Positions 20,598 to 30,076 are shown, numbered from the stretch's first letter. The stretch is DNA of 64,000 nt from Elstera cyanobacteriorum (GCF_002251735.1 NZ_NOXS01000032.1:1-64000), one strand, 5' to 3'. The notes: a model not told the origin generated them from the letters alone. Numbers and translations: made by a program.

Positions 20598-21821
20598 TCA
20601 AGCGGGAAGAGAACCCTGAGGGAACAAAATAACCGGCATTTTTTCGCCGACCCGGCGCGCCGGGTCAAAAGGTGGGCGAACCAGCAGCCCATCGGCGTCG
20701 GCGAGGGCACTCATCATCGCGCTATCCTGCACGGGCAGGGGGGCTACCCCCCCCTCGACGCGGCGGGCGCGGACGTAATCCTGCCGGTCGTCATTCTCTT
20801 TGAGATCGACGGCGAGTGGCATAAGAACCGGCACCAAATCCTGACGCGGTAGGCCGAGCAACCGTTCGATGACCGGTTTCACAAAAAGCAGCGCGCCGAC
20901 GACGCTCGACACCGGATTGCCCGGTAGGCCGAGGAAGGGCACATCGCGGAACCGCCCGAAAATCAACGGTTTACCGGGGCGCATCGCGATTTTCCAGAAA
21001 TCGACCTCAAGCCCCGCCGCACCCAGGCCTTCCCGCACAAGATCGTGATCGCCGACGGAGGCGCCGCCGGTGGTCAGTAGAAGATCGCAGCCGCGCGCCT
21101 TTTCGGCGGCGTCGGCGATGCCCGCCAACGTATCGGGCGCAATCGGCAGCACGATGGGATCGCCACCGAAACTGCGGATCAGGGCCGCTAGCGCGTAGGA
21201 ATTGGAGCTAACGATCTGTCCCGGCGCCAAGGGATCGCCGGGGCGGCGCACTTCATCGCCGGTCGCGAGGATGGCGACGCGCGGGCGACGGCGAACCGTC
21301 ACCCACGGATGGCCCGCTGCCGCAATCACGCCGATACGTCGCCCGGTTAGCCGCGCATCGGCCTGGGCGACGGTATCGCCCGCGCGGAAATCCAGCCCCG
21401 CCGCCCGCACATTTTTACCCGGCGGCGGCAGACTAAGCAGACGGACAGTCTCGCCATCCCGGTCGGCATTTTCTTGAATGACGACTGTATCCGCCCCCGT
21501 TGGCAGTGGCGCGCCCGTGAAGATGCGGGCAGCCTCCCCGGCCTTCAGCGTTCCGTCCCACGGGTGCCCGGCGGCGATTTCGGCAACAATCTGCAGCGAT
21601 AGGGGCGTTGCCCCGAAATCCTGCGACCTTACCGCCCAGCCATCCATTGCCGAAACCGCCTGCGGCGGCTGCGTATATCGGGCGACGATGGGGGCGGCGA
21701 GCACGCGCCCCGCCGCTTCTAACAGCGAAATATCCTCGGTGCCAACCGGGCCGAAACCATCGAGCGCGGCGTGCAACCGATCCAGCGCGGTTTCAACGGG
21801 AAGCAGGGCAGGGCGGGTCAT
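20598..21821 (-). CDS. moeA: Molybdopterin molybdotransferase MoeA
   Basis: MoeA inserts molybdate into adenylylated molybdopterin. The 407-residue protein shows [22 protein letters not shown], the MoCF-fold motif [13 protein letters not shown] and [11 protein letters not shown]. Its ATG overlaps the moaC stop. The last codons (FPQGS) contain an alphaproteobacterial SOS box for the following lexA gene, so the 3' end is under a double constraint. Confidence 0.95.
   Translation of the reverse strand: MTRPALLPVETALDRLHAALDGFGPVGTEDISLLEAAGRVLAAPIVARYTQPPQAVSAMDGWAVRSQDFGATPLSLQIVAEIAAGHPWDGTLKAGEAARIFTGAPLPTGADTVVIQENADRDGETVRLLSLPPPGKNVRAAGLDFRAGDTVAQADARLTGRRIGVIAAAGHPWVTVRRRPRVAILATGDEVRRPGDPLAPGQIVSSNSYALAALIRSFGGDPIVLPIAPDTLAGIADAAEKARGCDLLLTTGGASVGDHDLVREGLGAAGLEVDFWKIAMRPGKPLIFGRFRDVPFLGLPGNPVSSVVGALLFVKPVIERLLGLPRQDLVPVLMPLAVDLKENDDRQDYVRARRVEGGVAPLPVQDSAMMSALADADGLLVRPPFDPARRVGEKMPVILFPQGSLPA
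20611..20625 (-). promoter_or_regulatory. LexA-binding SOS box of lexA
   Basis: On the reverse strand the sequence reads GTTCCCTCAGGGTTC, an exact GTTC-N7-GTTC direct repeat, the consensus of alphaproteobacterial LexA. It lies 74 bases upstream of the lexA start, within the coding end of moeA. A nearby cluster of GTTC words at 20567-20582 does not have the right spacing. Confidence 0.8.
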
Positions 21822-22294
21822 GCTTGGGTAAACTCCCCCGATTTGCCGCCGCTTTTATGGATTAGGCGCAAATCGGTGATCTGCATGGTTTTATCGAGCG
21901 CCTTGCACATATCGTAAACCGTCAGCGCCGCGACTGAGGCGGCGGTCAGCGCTTCCATCTCCACGCCGGTTTTACCGCTGAGCTTGCAGGTGGCGGCAAT
22001 CTCCACGCAGCTTTCGGCGCCGTTGAGGGTCAGATCGACCTTGACCGAGGTCAGGGCGAGCGGGTGACAGAGCGGGATCAGGTCCGGCGTGCGTTTCGCC
22101 GCCATAATCCCCGCGAGGCGGGCCACGGCCAGAACATCGCCCTTGCCGATTTGGCCCTCGGCAATCGCCGCCAAGGTTTCCGGCTGCATCCGCACCCGCG
22201 CGGCTGCCGTTGCCTGCCGTTCGGTTACCGCTTTATCGGTGACATCGACCATCACCGCGCGGCCATCGCTATCGAAATGTGTGAAATTGCTCAT
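21818..22294 (-). CDS. moaC: Cyclic pyranopterin monophosphate synthase MoaC
   Basis: MoaC, with MoaA, converts GTP to cyclic pyranopterin monophosphate in molybdenum-cofactor synthesis. The 158-residue protein begins [20 protein letters not shown] and has the family blocks [27 protein letters not shown] and [20 protein letters not shown]. The ATG at 22294 is the only start consistent with family length. It overlaps moeA as ATGA, forming a moaC-moeA pair that leads into lexA. Confidence 0.96.
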   Translation of the reverse strand: MSNFTHFDSDGRAVMVDVTDKAVTERQATAAARVRMQPETLAAIAEGQIGKGDVLAVARLAGIMAAKRTPDLIPLCHPLALTSVKVDLTLNGAESCVEIAATCKLSGKTGVEMEALTAASVAALTVYDMCKALDKTMQITDLRLIHKSGGKSGEFTQA

Positions 22295-22349
22295 GCAACG
22301 GGTTATAGCAGGGGCGGTGTTACGTGACGAGGCCCCGGGACGCGCCGAG

Positions 22350-23477
22350 ATGATGATGGATGAGGACGAGCCGCTGTTCGCGGAGCCGGTGAAGGAGCCG
22401 TTTTTAAGCCGCTGGCAGCGCGGTTGGCGCGGGCAGGGGCTGACGGTTGCGGCACTGCTGCTGGGGGGGATCGGCGGTGGGTTGGTGATCGGCTCGCTCA
22501 CCCGCCCGAGACCAACCCCGGCACCCGTGGTGGCGGTGCTGCCCGCTGCGCCGGTCGAGACACCCGCCGGGGAAGGCGGTCCCTTAGGGCCGGATGCGCT
22601 GCCGGGCGCCGCGCCGGTTTCCCCCGCCGATCCTGCCCTGCATCACGGCACCGAGATGCCGGAGCCGGAGGATGCCCCTACCGCCGCTCTGCCGCCGCCG
22701 CCCGTTAAACCCGCCACACTCCCGCCGCCCTACACCGGCCATCAGCCGCCGTGGCGCCGCAATGCCGTCGCCGCACCGCCGACCGAGGGAAAGGCGCGGG
22801 TGGTCGTGGTGATTGACGATATGGGCGTTGATCGGGGCCGGTCGGCCCAAACGGTTGCGCTGCCGGGGCCGTTGACGCTTTCCTACTTACCCTATGGCCA
22901 TAATCTGCCGCAGCAAACAGCAGAAGCCCATCAGCGTGGGCACGAGTTGATGGTGCATATGCCGATGCAGCCCAGCGTCGAGATGGACCCTGGCCCCGAT
23001 GCGCTCACCGTGTCGCTGACGCCGGAGGAAATCCAGCGCCGGGTGCGCAGCAACCTCGGTAAGTTCGACGGTTATGTCGGGATCAATAACCACATGGGCA
23101 GCCGCTTCACGACGTGGGAGACGGGCATGCAACCGGTCATCGCCGAACTTAGGGCGCGGGGGCTGCTGTGGCTCGACAGCCGAACCTCGGCCAAATCGGT
23201 CGGTTCCGGCATCGCGCAAAAAATGGCGATTCCCTACGTCGACCGCGATGTGTTTCTGGACGACGACCCGTCGCTAGAGGGGGTGCGCAAGCAGTTGAAG
23301 CAGCTTGAGGCCGTTGCCCATCGCACAGGGAAGGCGGTTGCCATCGGTCACCCGAAGGATAATACCATCGCCGCGCTGAAAGAATGGCTGCCGACGCTGG
23401 CCGGGAAGGGGCTCGTGCTGGTGCCGATCACCAATGTCGTCAAGGTTCCGGCAGGCCAGAGCGCCAGTTTGCCGTAG
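22350..23477 (+). CDS. Divergent polysaccharide deacetylase (YibQ family)
   Basis: The 375-residue product has a cytoplasmic N-terminus, one membrane anchor ([18 protein letters not shown], about residues 33-50), a Pro/Ala-rich periplasmic linker and a C-terminal domain of the divergent deacetylase (YibQ/DUF610) type: [49 protein letters not shown] and AIGHPKDNT. Substrate unknown; members are often near envelope or division genes such as the ctpA/envC region. Three consecutive ATG codons (22350-22358) leave the exact start open. Confidence 0.85.
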   Translation: MMMDEDEPLFAEPVKEPFLSRWQRGWRGQGLTVAALLLGGIGGGLVIGSLTRPRPTPAPVVAVLPAAPVETPAGEGGPLGPDALPGAAPVSPADPALHHGTEMPEPEDAPTAALPPPPVKPATLPPPYTGHQPPWRRNAVAAPPTEGKARVVVVIDDMGVDRGRSAQTVALPGPLTLSYLPYGHNLPQQTAEAHQRGHELMVHMPMQPSVEMDPGPDALTVSLTPEEIQRRVRSNLGKFDGYVGINNHMGSRFTTWETGMQPVIAELRARGLLWLDSRTSAKSVGSGIAQKMAIPYVDRDVFLDDDPSLEGVRKQLKQLEAVAHRTGKAVAIGHPKDNTIAALKEWLPTLAGKGLVLVPITNVVKVPAGQSASLP

Positions 23478-23481
23478 GGGA

Positions 23482-23502
23482 AGCGAGGGAGTGTCCCTCG
23501 CT
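23482..23502. terminator. Stem-loop between convergent genes
   Basis: AGCGAGGGA and TCCCTCGCT form a perfect 9-bp stem with a 3-base loop in the gap between the deacetylase and malonyl-CoA synthetase genes. There is no strong T-run on either side, so termination is inferred from position. Confidence 0.5.
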
Positions 23503-23513
23503 CCGATCTGCCG

Positions 23514-25019
23514 TCACGCCTTCGCCGGAAAATAGGTCTGGCGCAGAATATTCTTCTGCACCTTGCCCATCGCATTGCGCGGCAGGTCTGGGGTGAAGAA
23601 GACGGCTTTCGGCACCTTGAAATTGGCGAGGTTGGACTTGACGTGCTCGACCACCGCTTCTTCCGACAGGCTGGCCTGCGGCTTCAGCACGATCACGGCG
23701 GCCACCGCCTCGCCAAAATCAGGATGCGGCATGGCGATGACGGCGCTTTCCTCCACCTCCGGCATCGCATCCAACAATTCTTCAATCTCTTTCGGATAGA
23801 CGTTCAGGCCGCCGCAGATGATCAGGTCTTTCGCCCGCCCCACGATGCTGATGTAGCCGTTCTCGTCGCGCTTGCCCATGTCGCCGGTTTTGAACCAGCC
23901 ATCGTCGGTAAAATCTTCCTTGGTCTTTTCCGGCATCTGCCAATAGCCCCGAAAGATATTCGGGCCTTTCAGCAGAATGGCGCCGGTCTCGCCGACCGGG
24001 CTTTCGGTCCCGGCCTCATCAACGATGCGGACGCTGACGCCAGGCAAGGGCACGCCAACGGTACCGCCGATGCGCGGCCCATCGAAGGGATTGGAGATGG
24101 CCATCTGCACCTCCGTCATGCCGTAGCGCTCAAGAATGGTATGGCCGGTGCGGGCGGTGAATTCGGTAAAGGTTTCGATCAGCAACGGCGCGGAGCCGGA
24201 GATGAACAAGCGCATAGTCGCAACCGCGTCTTTGCCGAAATTCGGCAGGGACAGCAGGCGGGTATAGAAGGTCGGTACGCCCATCAGCACGGTGGCACGG
24301 GCAAGATCCTTCAGCACCGCAGCGGCGTCGAACTTTGCGTGCCACAGCATCGGGCTGGCGTTGTAGAGGGCGTTGTTGCAGGCGACGAACAGCCCGTGGA
24401 CGTGGAAGATCGGCAGGGCGTGCAGCAGCACATCCCCCGGCACCCAGCCCCAGAAGTGATTGGTCACGGCGACATTGGTCGAAAGATTGCCGTGGGTCAG
24501 CATCGCGCCCTTCGCCCGCCCGGTAGTGCCGGAGGTATAGAGGATCGCGGCCATATCGTCCGCAGCGCTCTCGACCGTTGCGAAGCCATCGGGCTGATCT
24601 TGCGCGGCATCTATCAGCGAGCCGCTGCCGTCGGCCTCCAGGGTCAGCACGGTTGCGCCATTTGCGATGGCGGTAATGCCCTCCTTGGCTTTGGCAGGGC
24701 ACACGACGAGTTTTGGCGCGGCATTCTCGAGGAAATAGGCGACTTCGGCGGTCTGATAGGCGCTGTTCAGCGGCAGGAACGCAAAGCCCGCCCGTTGGGC
24801 GCCGAGGCAGAGGAAGAGCGCTTCCGGCGATTTATCGACCTGGGCAGCAACCCGGTCTTCCTTTTGCAGGCCAAGGCTGGTTAGCAGATTGGCAATCCGC
24901 GCCGTCGCGGCATCGAACTCGCGGAAGGTAATCACCCGCCCGTCGGTGGTTTCGATGCAGGTCGCATCAAGCTTATGCTGGAAGCGCGCGAACAGCGTGG
25001 CGTAAATATTCGAACTCAC
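23514..25019 (-). CDS. matB: Malonyl-CoA synthetase (acyl-CoA ligase family)
   Basis: An ANL-superfamily adenylate-forming enzyme of 501 residues. Core motifs are ILYTSGTTGRAKGAMLTHGN, ERYGMTEVQM, the hinge region DDGWFKTGDMGKRDENG and the C-terminal lysine motif PRNAMGKVQKNIL. The block ALPIFHVHGLFVACNNAL resembles MatB malonyl-CoA synthetases more than acetyl-CoA synthetases. Start chosen at GTG 25019, with GGGGGAG upstream; a TTG at 25034 is possible. No malonyl-CoA decarboxylase is next to it. Confidence 0.85.
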   Translation of the reverse strand: MSSNIYATLFARFQHKLDATCIETTDGRVITFREFDAATARIANLLTSLGLQKEDRVAAQVDKSPEALFLCLGAQRAGFAFLPLNSAYQTAEVAYFLENAAPKLVVCPAKAKEGITAIANGATVLTLEADGSGSLIDAAQDQPDGFATVESAADDMAAILYTSGTTGRAKGAMLTHGNLSTNVAVTNHFWGWVPGDVLLHALPIFHVHGLFVACNNALYNASPMLWHAKFDAAAVLKDLARATVLMGVPTFYTRLLSLPNFGKDAVATMRLFISGSAPLLIETFTEFTARTGHTILERYGMTEVQMAISNPFDGPRIGGTVGVPLPGVSVRIVDEAGTESPVGETGAILLKGPNIFRGYWQMPEKTKEDFTDDGWFKTGDMGKRDENGYISIVGRAKDLIICGGLNVYPKEIEELLDAMPEVEESAVIAMPHPDFGEAVAAVIVLKPQASLSEEAVVEHVKSNLANFKVPKAVFFTPDLPRNAMGKVQKNILRQTYFPAKA

Positions 25020-25038
25020 CGTGTCTCCCCCCAAAATC

Positions 25039-26013
25039 TTAGGCTTTTAAGTGCGGCGCCAGCCCGACCGACAGGGCGTGGCTCCAAAGTTCCGCCCAGC
25101 GCTGGGCTGTCGCCGGGTCGTGCAAACAGGCATTGTCGTATGTTTTCAGACGGGCGATGCGCTCCAGCAACTGAATATCTGCCTCATGCTCGCGGGCGAC
25201 GTGCGGGTCTTCAAAGAAGAGGATCGTCGATCCCGGCTCGCGCAGCACCCGGTCGGCGATCTGGGCGTCGCCGCCTTTCGGGCCGGACAGATAGGGCACG
25301 GTCCACGGCCCCTGCCGTCCTACCAGCCGCGCCTTTTGCGCGTCGATCAACCCGCGCATCTCTGGCGAAACCTCCCCCAGCCGGGCCGGGGCGTCGCCGT
25401 TCAGCAGCCCGCCGGTGGTGCCGGTCGACAGCCGCAGGCGGAAACGGTCGAGCAGCGGGAACCAGCGGTCCACAAAGGCCAGCATTGCCGTTTTGCGCGT
25501 ATCATGCGCCACGAGACCAAGGGTGGTGGCCCCCGGCAGCGATGCGGCGGCGGTGGGATCGTCGAGCGTGCACAGGTAGGCGGCCGCGCCCGCCGGGTCG
25601 CGCTCGATCCAATGTAGTAGGCACCATTCGGCAGCCGCGCGCACGGTGGCGAGATAGGGGCGGCCGTGCACGACGCATTGCCGCTTGAGCGCGATGGATT
25701 CGGGGAACAGCGAGATCAGGTCGCCCGGGTCGGCGAGATAGATCACCCAATCAATCTCCCCCGCCACCAGGCGCGCGGCCACCGTCGCAACGGCGCCTTC
25801 CTCCCACGGCGGCAGCACGTCCCACTGGGGATAATCGGTCAGAAACCCCGCCGCTTGCGCCGCCTCGTAGGTCGGGCGCATGGCAACGAGTTTCGCCGGA
25901 AAGGCATGGGTGAGGAAGGGCACCAGCACGCGCAGTAGGGCAGCGAGCGGGCTATTTTCCTCGCGCCGGAAACCGGGGCTGGCGAGCAGGGCGATGGTCG
26001 GGGGCGGTGTCAT
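25039..26013 (-). CDS. Two-domain methylglyoxal-synthase-like protein
   Basis: The C-terminal half of this 324-residue protein matches methylglyoxal synthase: LGLVAHDTRK (His170, Asp171), STGTTGG (196-202), SGPKGGDAQ (Asp249) and EDPHVAREHEADI (Asp269, His276, Asp279) align with the catalytic and phosphate-binding residues of E. coli MgsA, apart from about 28 extra residues between the TGTTG and SGP motifs. The N-terminal half has a similar pattern (TIALLAS ... EIDWVIYLADPGD) but no catalytic set, suggesting a duplicated fold. If active it would make methylglyoxal from DHAP. It follows matB's start by 19 bases. Confidence 0.65.
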   Translation of the reverse strand: MTPPPTIALLASPGFRREENSPLAALLRVLVPFLTHAFPAKLVAMRPTYEAAQAAGFLTDYPQWDVLPPWEEGAVATVAARLVAGEIDWVIYLADPGDLISLFPESIALKRQCVVHGRPYLATVRAAAEWCLLHWIERDPAGAAAYLCTLDDPTAAASLPGATTLGLVAHDTRKTAMLAFVDRWFPLLDRFRLRLSTGTTGGLLNGDAPARLGEVSPEMRGLIDAQKARLVGRQGPWTVPYLSGPKGGDAQIADRVLREPGSTILFFEDPHVAREHEADIQLLERIARLKTYDNACLHDPATAQRWAELWSHALSVGLAPHLKA

Positions 26014-26055
26014 GGCGGGCAGGCTAGCAAGTCGCCCGCCCGCCGACAACCGGGC

Positions 26056-26352
26056 TTATGCCGACACGCGCTGCGAGACCAGCACGACATCGACGCCAAA
26101 AATCTGGCGCATTCCGCGCCCGATCATGGCCGCATCGGTTTGGGTCAGGCCATCGATCTGGATATCGACGCTTAAATCCTCGCCATGTTGGCGGGCATAG
26201 ACGGCGCTCGGGACCAGACCGCGCTTGGCGAACGGTTCCAGCAGCCGGTGCAGCATGCCTGGATCGGCCAAGGCTGAGACGGCAAAACAGGCGGTTTCGG
26301 GCAGGGGAAGGTCAGCAAACGCCGCATCGGCGGCCTGCGCAACAGACAACAT
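26056..26352 (-). CDS. ACT-like small protein
   Basis: A 98-residue protein with GAGGA before its ATG. Residues about 19-96 fit a beta-alpha-beta-beta-alpha-beta ACT fold: ACFAVSALADPGMLHRLLEPFAKRG, then VYARQHGEDLSVDIQID and GMRQIFGVDVVLVSQ. ACT domains bind amino acids or act as small regulatory subunits. No enzyme partner is fused or clearly adjacent, so the role is open. Confidence 0.55.
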   Translation of the reverse strand: MLSVAQAADAAFADLPLPETACFAVSALADPGMLHRLLEPFAKRGLVPSAVYARQHGEDLSVDIQIDGLTQTDAAMIGRGMRQIFGVDVVLVSQRVSA

Positions 26353-26507
26353 CGGTCAGTCCTCGGGAAAATCAGCAAACAGCAAATACGATGGCCCGGC
26401 CCTTAACGAAGGACCGGGTTCATAATTCGCAGGCTGAAACCAAGGAGATGCGTCATGGGGAAAAGCCTAGACCAGAGGCGTGCCGGAAGGCAAGCCCCCG
26501 GGTGCGG

Positions 26508-26780
26508 CTATTCCAGATCGGCGCGGTTCGGAGTGAATTCCACCGTAATGGCTTCGCCCGCGACGCCCTTGCGGTCAACGGTCCACCCGGCTTCCTGATA
26601 GCGCTGCATGATCGAATGCAGAATGCGGTCCGTCACCATTTTGGTCGGCAGCGGCACCGTGACCGTCAGGCCCGGGAAGTAGTTTTCTTCCAGGAACTCG
26701 TCGATCTTCTTTTCGATCACCCGTAAAACTTCATATTCGCTTTTCGACAGGCGAAAGGCCTGGAACGGCGTAATCGGCAT
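26508..26780 (-). CDS. Small conserved-looking protein of unknown function
   Basis: A 90-residue soluble protein starting MPITPFQAFRLSKSEYEVLR. It is mixed alpha/beta with a charged helix (VIEKKIDEFLEENYF), then TVTVPLPTKMVTDRILHSIM and a closing TVEFTPNRADLE. No membrane segment or known motif is visible. Codon use matches the neighbours and AAGAAGTGGG precedes the ATG, so I think it is a real gene. I do not recognise a family. Confidence 0.6.
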   Translation of the reverse strand: MPITPFQAFRLSKSEYEVLRVIEKKIDEFLEENYFPGLTVTVPLPTKMVTDRILHSIMQRYQEAGWTVDRKGVAGEAITVEFTPNRADLE

Positions 26781-26890
26781 GGCGTTCCCACTTCTTGAGA
26801 CCGTAGGCAGAGCCGCGAGAGGCGACCCCAGACCCTGTGCCAGTCGAAGAAAAACCTAAGCATTCTTCAGCAAGCGCTTGAATATGCCGG

Positions 26891-26915
26891 AAAACCCCCA
26901 GGCTTTGCAAGCCTG
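26891..26915 (-). terminator. Terminator hairpin after the synthase-like gene
   Basis: On the reverse strand CAGGCTT pairs with AAGCCTG around GCA and is followed by GGGGGTTTT. A second short hairpin (GCCTGCG/CGCAGGC) adjoins at about 26911-26928. This ends transcription from the gene at 26983-27825. Confidence 0.6.
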
Positions 26916-26982
26916 CGTTAGCGCAGGCGCGACTTACACGCGCTGGACCCTCGCGCTAAAGGCCGATTCGCCAAAAACCGAC

Positions 26983-27825
26983 CTAAAGGCGCCGTTTGCG
27001 CATCGCCCACCACAGATGCACTGGCAGCAGGCCATCCGGGCGGGCGCGCAGCTCGGCCGCGGCCTGGAATGGATCGCCTTTGGCCGCGCGCAGCCGGGCG
27101 CCCAACCGCCGCGCCAGGGTTGCAGGCAATAGGGCGGCGCGGCCCTGCTTAGGCACGGGGCCGAGAGCCTCAAGATCGCCCTCGGCCGCCGCTGCAAGAT
27201 CGAGTACTAGGCGCGACAGCGCTTCCGACGGCACCCCGTCGCGGATCGCCCGCGCCGTCAGTCCGGCGGCGCCCAGCCGGTCGAGGGGGAGATCGACCCG
27301 CCCGAGTTGCGCCCGGCGCGGCAAACCAATCAGCAGGCCAAGGGTTGCATAGGCGCGGGCGGCGCGGGCGGCGTGATCGGGATCGGCGCCGCAGATCAGC
27401 CCCGCCAAGCGCCCAAGCTGCCCGCCGGTCGCTTCAACATAGGCGGCGAAGGCGGCTTCAGTTGCCGGGGGCGGAACCTCAAGGTCGGTCTCCCGCCCGT
27501 CAATCACGGCCAGGAAAGCATCTTGCGGCAGGGTATGTTTGCGAATAACGGCGGCGAGCGGGGTCACCACCTCGTGCTTGCGCGGTGTTGCGCCCGCATA
27601 AATCGCCTCCAGCGTCTCCCGCCACCATTGCAGCCGAATTTGGCCGAGCATGGGTTCGGAGACGGTCTCCTTGGTCTTCGCGACCTCCAGATTGAAGGCA
27701 TAGAGCGTGAGGAGATCGTCCTGTACCGCTTCCGGTGCAAACAGGGCCGTTAGAAAACGCGCTTTATCGCCCTGTTGGACCAGGGTGCCACAGGCGGACA
27801 AAGAAGGGGCCGATCTGGGTGCCAC
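26983..27825 (-). CDS. Squalene/phytoene synthase-like protein, NDUFAF6 type
   Basis: The 280-residue sequence has the trans-isoprenyl synthase fold but aligns best with the alphaproteobacterial/mitochondrial NDUFAF6 subgroup: LLTLYAFNLEVAKTKETVSEP and GQIRLQWWRETLEAIY. The first aspartate motif expected of true synthases (DxxxD) is weak, with ETDLEVPP in the second half. NDUFAF6 proteins help assemble respiratory complex I; a carotenoid or hopanoid role is less likely because no partner genes are near. The GTG start at 27825 has GAGG upstream. Confidence 0.75.
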   Translation of the reverse strand: MAPRSAPSLSACGTLVQQGDKARFLTALFAPEAVQDDLLTLYAFNLEVAKTKETVSEPMLGQIRLQWWRETLEAIYAGATPRKHEVVTPLAAVIRKHTLPQDAFLAVIDGRETDLEVPPPATEAAFAAYVEATGGQLGRLAGLICGADPDHAARAARAYATLGLLIGLPRRAQLGRVDLPLDRLGAAGLTARAIRDGVPSEALSRLVLDLAAAAEGDLEALGPVPKQGRAALLPATLARRLGARLRAAKGDPFQAAAELRARPDGLLPVHLWWAMRKRRL

Positions 27826-27920
27826 GGAAAGAGCCTCGTGAGTGATGTGTCCGACGGGTCTGCCGACCGGCTTGGGAGTAGCCCAAGAGCGTTTTTTAGA
27901 ACAACCCTAATCTGCCAAGG

Positions 27921-27957
27921 GTTCCCTTCGGCGCTGAACACCCTTATCTAAGGGAAC
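27921..27957. repeat. Inverted repeat in the sodB leader
   Basis: GTTCCCTT (27921-27928) and AAGGGAAC (27950-27957) are perfect 8-base inverted copies 21 bases apart, 33 bases before the sodB ATG. It may form a leader hairpin or be a regulator site; nothing further supports either. Confidence 0.4.
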
Positions 27958-27989
27958 GGTTTCTCTCACCACCATTTTTAGAGGACATC

Positions 27990-28589
27990 ATGGCTTTCGA
28001 ACTTCCCGCCCTGCCTTACGCCCCGGACGCGCTCGAGCCGCATATGTCTGCTCAGACTTTCAGCTTCCATCATGCCAAGCACCATCAGGCGTATGTGACG
28101 AACCTGAATAACCTGATCAAAGATACCCCGCTGGCCGATAAGTCGCTCGAAGAAATTATCCTCGACGCCGCTAAGGATCCCGCCAAGGCCGGTATTTTCA
28201 ATAATGCTGCCCAGGTGTGGAACCACACGTTCTTCTGGAACAGCATGAAGCCGAATGGCGGCGGTAAGCCGACCGGCGACCTGCTGGCGAAGATCGAAGC
28301 GGCTTTCGGCTCCTTCGATGCCTTCAAGGATCAGTTCAAGGCCGCCGCAGTCGGTCAGTTCGGCTCGGGCTGGGCGTGGCTGGTCGTTGACAACGGCACC
28401 CTGAAGATCACCAAGACCCCGAACGCCGACCTGCCGCTGGCCCACGGCCAGACCGCGCTGCTGACGGTGGACGTGTGGGAACACGCCTATTACCTCGATT
28501 TCCAGAACCGTCGCCCGGATTTCGTGCAGTCGTTCCTGGATAATCTGGTGAACTGGGACTTCGTCGCGGCGAACCTCGCCAAGGCGTAA
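27990..28589 (+). CDS. sodB: Superoxide dismutase [Fe]
   Basis: Dismutates superoxide in the cytoplasm. The 199-residue protein has the four metal ligands of Fe/Mn SODs: His in FSFHHAKHHQAYV, His in WNHTFFW, and Asp/His in DVWEHAYYLDFQNRRPDF. GQFGSGWAWL and the Gln in NNAAQVWNH region favour the iron form. AGAGGA precedes the ATG. It stands alone between divergent and convergent genes and is closed by a strong terminator. Confidence 0.96.
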   Translation: MAFELPALPYAPDALEPHMSAQTFSFHHAKHHQAYVTNLNNLIKDTPLADKSLEEIILDAAKDPAKAGIFNNAAQVWNHTFFWNSMKPNGGGKPTGDLLAKIEAAFGSFDAFKDQFKAAAVGQFGSGWAWLVVDNGTLKITKTPNADLPLAHGQTALLTVDVWEHAYYLDFQNRRPDFVQSFLDNLVNWDFVAANLAKA

Positions 28590-28611
28590 GCGCGTTCCCG
28601 GAAGCGGGTAC

Positions 28612-28648
28612 AAAAAACCCCCGAAGCGGCTGCTTCGGGGGTTTCTTT
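28612..28648. terminator. Bidirectional terminator between sodB and lpdA
   Basis: AACCCCCGAAGC (28616-28627) pairs perfectly with GCTTCGGGGGTT (28632-28643) around GGCT; A-run before and T-run after serve both convergent genes. Confidence 0.9.
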
Positions 28649-28666
28649 TACGCGATGCGTGACCGC

Positions 28667-30076
28667 TTACATATTCAGCGTGCGGCCATTGGCGGCCAAC
28701 CCGGCTTCCTTCACCACTTCTGCCACGGTCGGATGCGCGTGGCAGGTACGGGCGATATCTTCGGCGGAGGCGCCAAATTCCATTGCCAGCGCGGCTTCCG
28801 CGATCAGATTTCCCGCTTCGGCGTGGATAATGTGGCAGCCCAGAACCTTATCGGTGCGGGCATCGGTCAGCAGCTTCACGAAGCCTTCGATATCGGCATT
28901 GGCACGGGCGCGGGCGTTGACGCTGAACGGCACCTTGCCGACCTTATAGTCAACCCCAGCGGCCTTTAGCTCATCTTCGGTCTTGCCGACGCTGGCGACT
29001 TCCGGCGAAGTATAGATGACCGACGGGATGACGTCATAATTGACGTGACCGGCCTGGCCCGCCAGCAGTTCGGCAATGGCGACGCCTTCTTCTTCCGCCT
29101 TATGGGCCAGCATGGGGCCGGTGATCACGTCGCCAATCGCGAAGATCGACGGTACGGTGGAGCGGAAGTGGTGATCGACGACCACGCGGCCCTTCGGATC
29201 GAGCTGCACGCCGACTGTTTCAATACCTAGGTTATCGGTGTAGGGGCGGCGACCGATGGCGACCAGCACCACATCGGCTTCCAGGGTTTCGGCAGGGCCA
29301 CCGGCTGCGGGTTCGAGGGTCAGGGTGACGCCCGTTGCGCCCTTTTCACCCTTGGTCACCTTGGTGCCGAGTTTGAAGTCCATCCCCTGCTTGCCCAGCA
29401 CGCGCTGGACGTTCTTAGCCACTTCGCCATCCATGCCCGGGATCAGGCGATCCAGGAACTCGACGACGGTCACCTTCGCGCCGAGACGCTGCCAGACCGA
29501 ACCGAGTTCTAGCCCGATGACGCCGCCGCCGATGACGACGAGGTGCTTCGGCACGGCGCCGAGCGTCAGCGCGCCCGTCGACGACACGATGCTGGTTTCA
29601 TCGATGGTCAGGCCGGGCAGGCCAACGATGTCCGACCCGGTGGCGATGATGATGTTCTTCGCGGTGATGGTTTCTTCGCCGCCGTCGTTCAGGGCGATTT
29701 TGAGGCTGTTCGGGCCGGTTAAGGTGGCGGCGCCCTTGTACGGCGTTACCTTGTTCTTCTTGAACAGAAACTCGATACCCTTGGTGGTATCGCCGACGAC
29801 CTTATCCTTACGCGCCATCATCTTCGGCAGGTCGAGCGTAACGGTACCGAGCGAAAACCCGTGATCGCTCAGGCCGTGCTGGGCGAGGTGATAATATTCC
29901 GACGATTTCAGCAGCGCTTTCGACGGAATGCAGCCGACGTTAAGGCAGGTGCCGCCGAAGGTGCCGCGCTTGTCGATGCAGGCCGTCTTCAGGCCAAGCT
30001 GGGCTGCGCGGATCGCGCCGATGTAGCCGCCCGGGCCGCCGCCAACGAAAACAACATCGAATTGGGTGTCGGCCAT
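28667..30076 (-). CDS. lpdA: Dihydrolipoamide dehydrogenase
   Basis: The E3 flavoprotein of 2-oxo acid dehydrogenase complexes, reoxidising dihydrolipoamide with NAD. The 469-residue protein has the FAD motif VGGGPGGYIGAIRAAQLG, the redox disulphide GGTCLNVGCIPSKALL, the NAD motif VIGGGVIGLELGSVWQRLG, and the C-terminal HAHPTVAEVVKEA with the catalytic His. GAGGAGAG precedes ATG 30076; the open frame upstream has no family similarity. It is not next to other subunits here. Confidence 0.96.
   Translation of the reverse strand: MADTQFDVVFVGGGPGGYIGAIRAAQLGLKTACIDKRGTFGGTCLNVGCIPSKALLKSSEYYHLAQHGLSDHGFSLGTVTLDLPKMMARKDKVVGDTTKGIEFLFKKNKVTPYKGAATLTGPNSLKIALNDGGEETITAKNIIIATGSDIVGLPGLTIDETSIVSSTGALTLGAVPKHLVVIGGGVIGLELGSVWQRLGAKVTVVEFLDRLIPGMDGEVAKNVQRVLGKQGMDFKLGTKVTKGEKGATGVTLTLEPAAGGPAETLEADVVLVAIGRRPYTDNLGIETVGVQLDPKGRVVVDHHFRSTVPSIFAIGDVITGPMLAHKAEEEGVAIAELLAGQAGHVNYDVIPSVIYTSPEVASVGKTEDELKAAGVDYKVGKVPFSVNARARANADIEGFVKLLTDARTDKVLGCHIIHAEAGNLIAEAALAMEFGASAEDIARTCHAHPTVAEVVKEAGLAANGRTLNM

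Noticed and set aside
22296-22349. Start of the YibQ-type gene at 22296
   Set aside because: It would begin one base from the divergent moaC start, leaving no room for a ribosome site or promoter.
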